In this document: piece by piece, positions 4,993-5,524 of the stretch
Position numbering within the stretch: position 1 is the first letter of the stretch
Layout: each line of letters opens with the position of its first letter
Assembly (NCBI GenBank): GCA_001516765.1
Contig: LOCH01000075.1
Span: 1 to 5,524 of the forward strand
Length of the DNA stretch: 5,524 bases
Source: Vulcanisaeta sp. MG_3
GTDB taxonomy: Archaea; Thermoproteota; Thermoprotei; Thermoproteales; Thermocladiaceae
Direction: 5' to 3'
The notes under the pieces: generated by a model
The model's database searches: none
The model's input: only the letters and a program-made list of their open reading frames with translations
Told to the model about the DNA's origin: nothing
Program-made: the position numbers and the translations under genes

Positions 4993-5524
4993 ATGAGTAA
5001 TGAGGGTTTTGCGGCATTAATGATATACCTTTTCGTAACCCTATCAATAGTTTTACCACTGATACTCATTCCAATGGGCGTAAACCTACTCTACGCAGTA
5101 GAGCTGGGCATAACCGCTTCAGTTATTGGTAAGTACGTATTCACAATGGTCGTTCTAATGTTGTTTCTAGTGATTGGTGGTGTATTGATTTATAGGAGTG
5201 GTAGAGTGCTTATGAGGTTCGTAATTAAGGACGTTGTTAGGGTTCTTGGTAATCACGGTATTTTCGACGTTTTCTCAATTAGTAGTCTGAGGTTGATATT
5301 CATGTTACTGGTCATTGCTTCAATAATTATTTACTTAATGAACGTGGAGGTAATCAGAATCCCTGGTTACAACTATATACCATACCTAATGATGAATGTT
5401 AGGGATAGCCTTACGCAGTACCTGCTCATGACCATGGGCCTACTAAACCTGGTACTGAGTGTATGGCTCGTGCTTAGTGTTGCTTATCTGCAGTTAAGAA
5501 TAGCGGTTAGGCACCTAACGGTTA
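4993..5524 (+). CDS. Partial multi-pass membrane protein of unknown function
   Basis: The frame stays open from ATG 4993 to the end of the window (177 codons), so the C-terminus is missing. I do not recognise a family. Four strong membrane helices are visible at residues about 7-30, 48-67, 99-118 and 143-166. Between helices 2 and 3 lies a basic, probably cytosolic loop (YRSGRVLMRFVIKDVVRVLG, 67-86). A short polar loop (residues about 119-140) lies between helices 3 and 4, and another basic stretch (LRIAVRH) follows helix 4. Charge distribution puts the N-terminus outside or within the membrane and the 67-98 loop inside. The in-frame TTG at 4984 is the only alternative start; a stop lies at 4975-4977. 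Coding character and promoter spacing support a real gene. It diverges from the peroxiredoxin gene, which need not mean shared function. Confidence 0.75.
   Translation, partial: MSNEGFAALMIYLFVTLSIVLPLILIPMGVNLLYAVELGITASVIGKYVFTMVVLMLFLVIGGVLIYRSGRVLMRFVIKDVVRVLGNHGIFDVFSISSLRLIFMLLVIASIIIYLMNVEVIRIPGYNYIPYLMMNVRDSLTQYLLMTMGLLNLVLSVWLVLSVAYLQLRIAVRHLTV

Noticed and set aside
1..5524. CRISPR repeats, tRNA or rRNA genes, transposase remnants
   Set aside because: No regularly spaced repeats, cloverleaf sequence or transposase motifs were found by eye on either strand. Small C/D box RNAs cannot be ruled out without a search, but no convincing pair of boxes was seen.

Overview
The window looks like a hyperthermophilic crenarchaeon of the Thermoproteales, most likely near Vulcanisaeta, Caldivirga or Thermocladium. 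The evidence is an archaeal AGOG-type 8-oxoguanine glycosylase, the archaea-specific phosphomevalonate dehydratase small subunit, an archaeal Prx6-type peroxiredoxin, dense AGG/ATA codon use, and TATA-like boxes placed about 28-31 nt before start codons (leaderless transcripts). The genus is inferred from protein character only, with no search run.

Left part (1-2038, plus strand): a degenerate metallo-beta-lactamase-fold protein (84-794), followed 5 nt later by a site-2 protease gene of the M50 family (800-2038). The protease reading frame is broken twice. The N-terminal membrane segment, the HExxH segment and the NxxPxxPLDGG segment lie in frames 2, 0 and 2. The two shifts have opposite sign, and each can be explained by one base gained or lost in a short C run.

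Middle (2089-3417, plus strand): a small multi-pass membrane protein of unknown function with its own promoter, followed with no gap by the AGOG DNA glycosylase/AP lyase. The glycosylase gene ends tail-to-tail with the next operon and overlaps it by 34 bp.

Right part (3384-4809, minus strand): a two-gene operon of the phosphomevalonate dehydratase small subunit (archaeal mevalonate pathway) and a small, possibly winged-helix protein, with an 11-bp overlap. Upstream lies a separately promoted 1-Cys-like peroxiredoxin that keeps the peroxidatic Cys but lacks the usual C-terminal cysteines. A 183-bp AT-rich divergent intergenic region follows, then a four-helix membrane protein on the plus strand that runs off the window (4993-5524).

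First genes of transcription units have a TATA-like box at a near-constant distance and no ribosome binding site. Internal operon genes instead have GGTGA-type Shine-Dalgarno sequences. This contrast was used to choose starts. The AGOG glycosylase and the peroxiredoxin both deal with oxidative damage, but they are in separate, oppositely oriented units. No CRISPR array, mobile element or tRNA/rRNA was seen.
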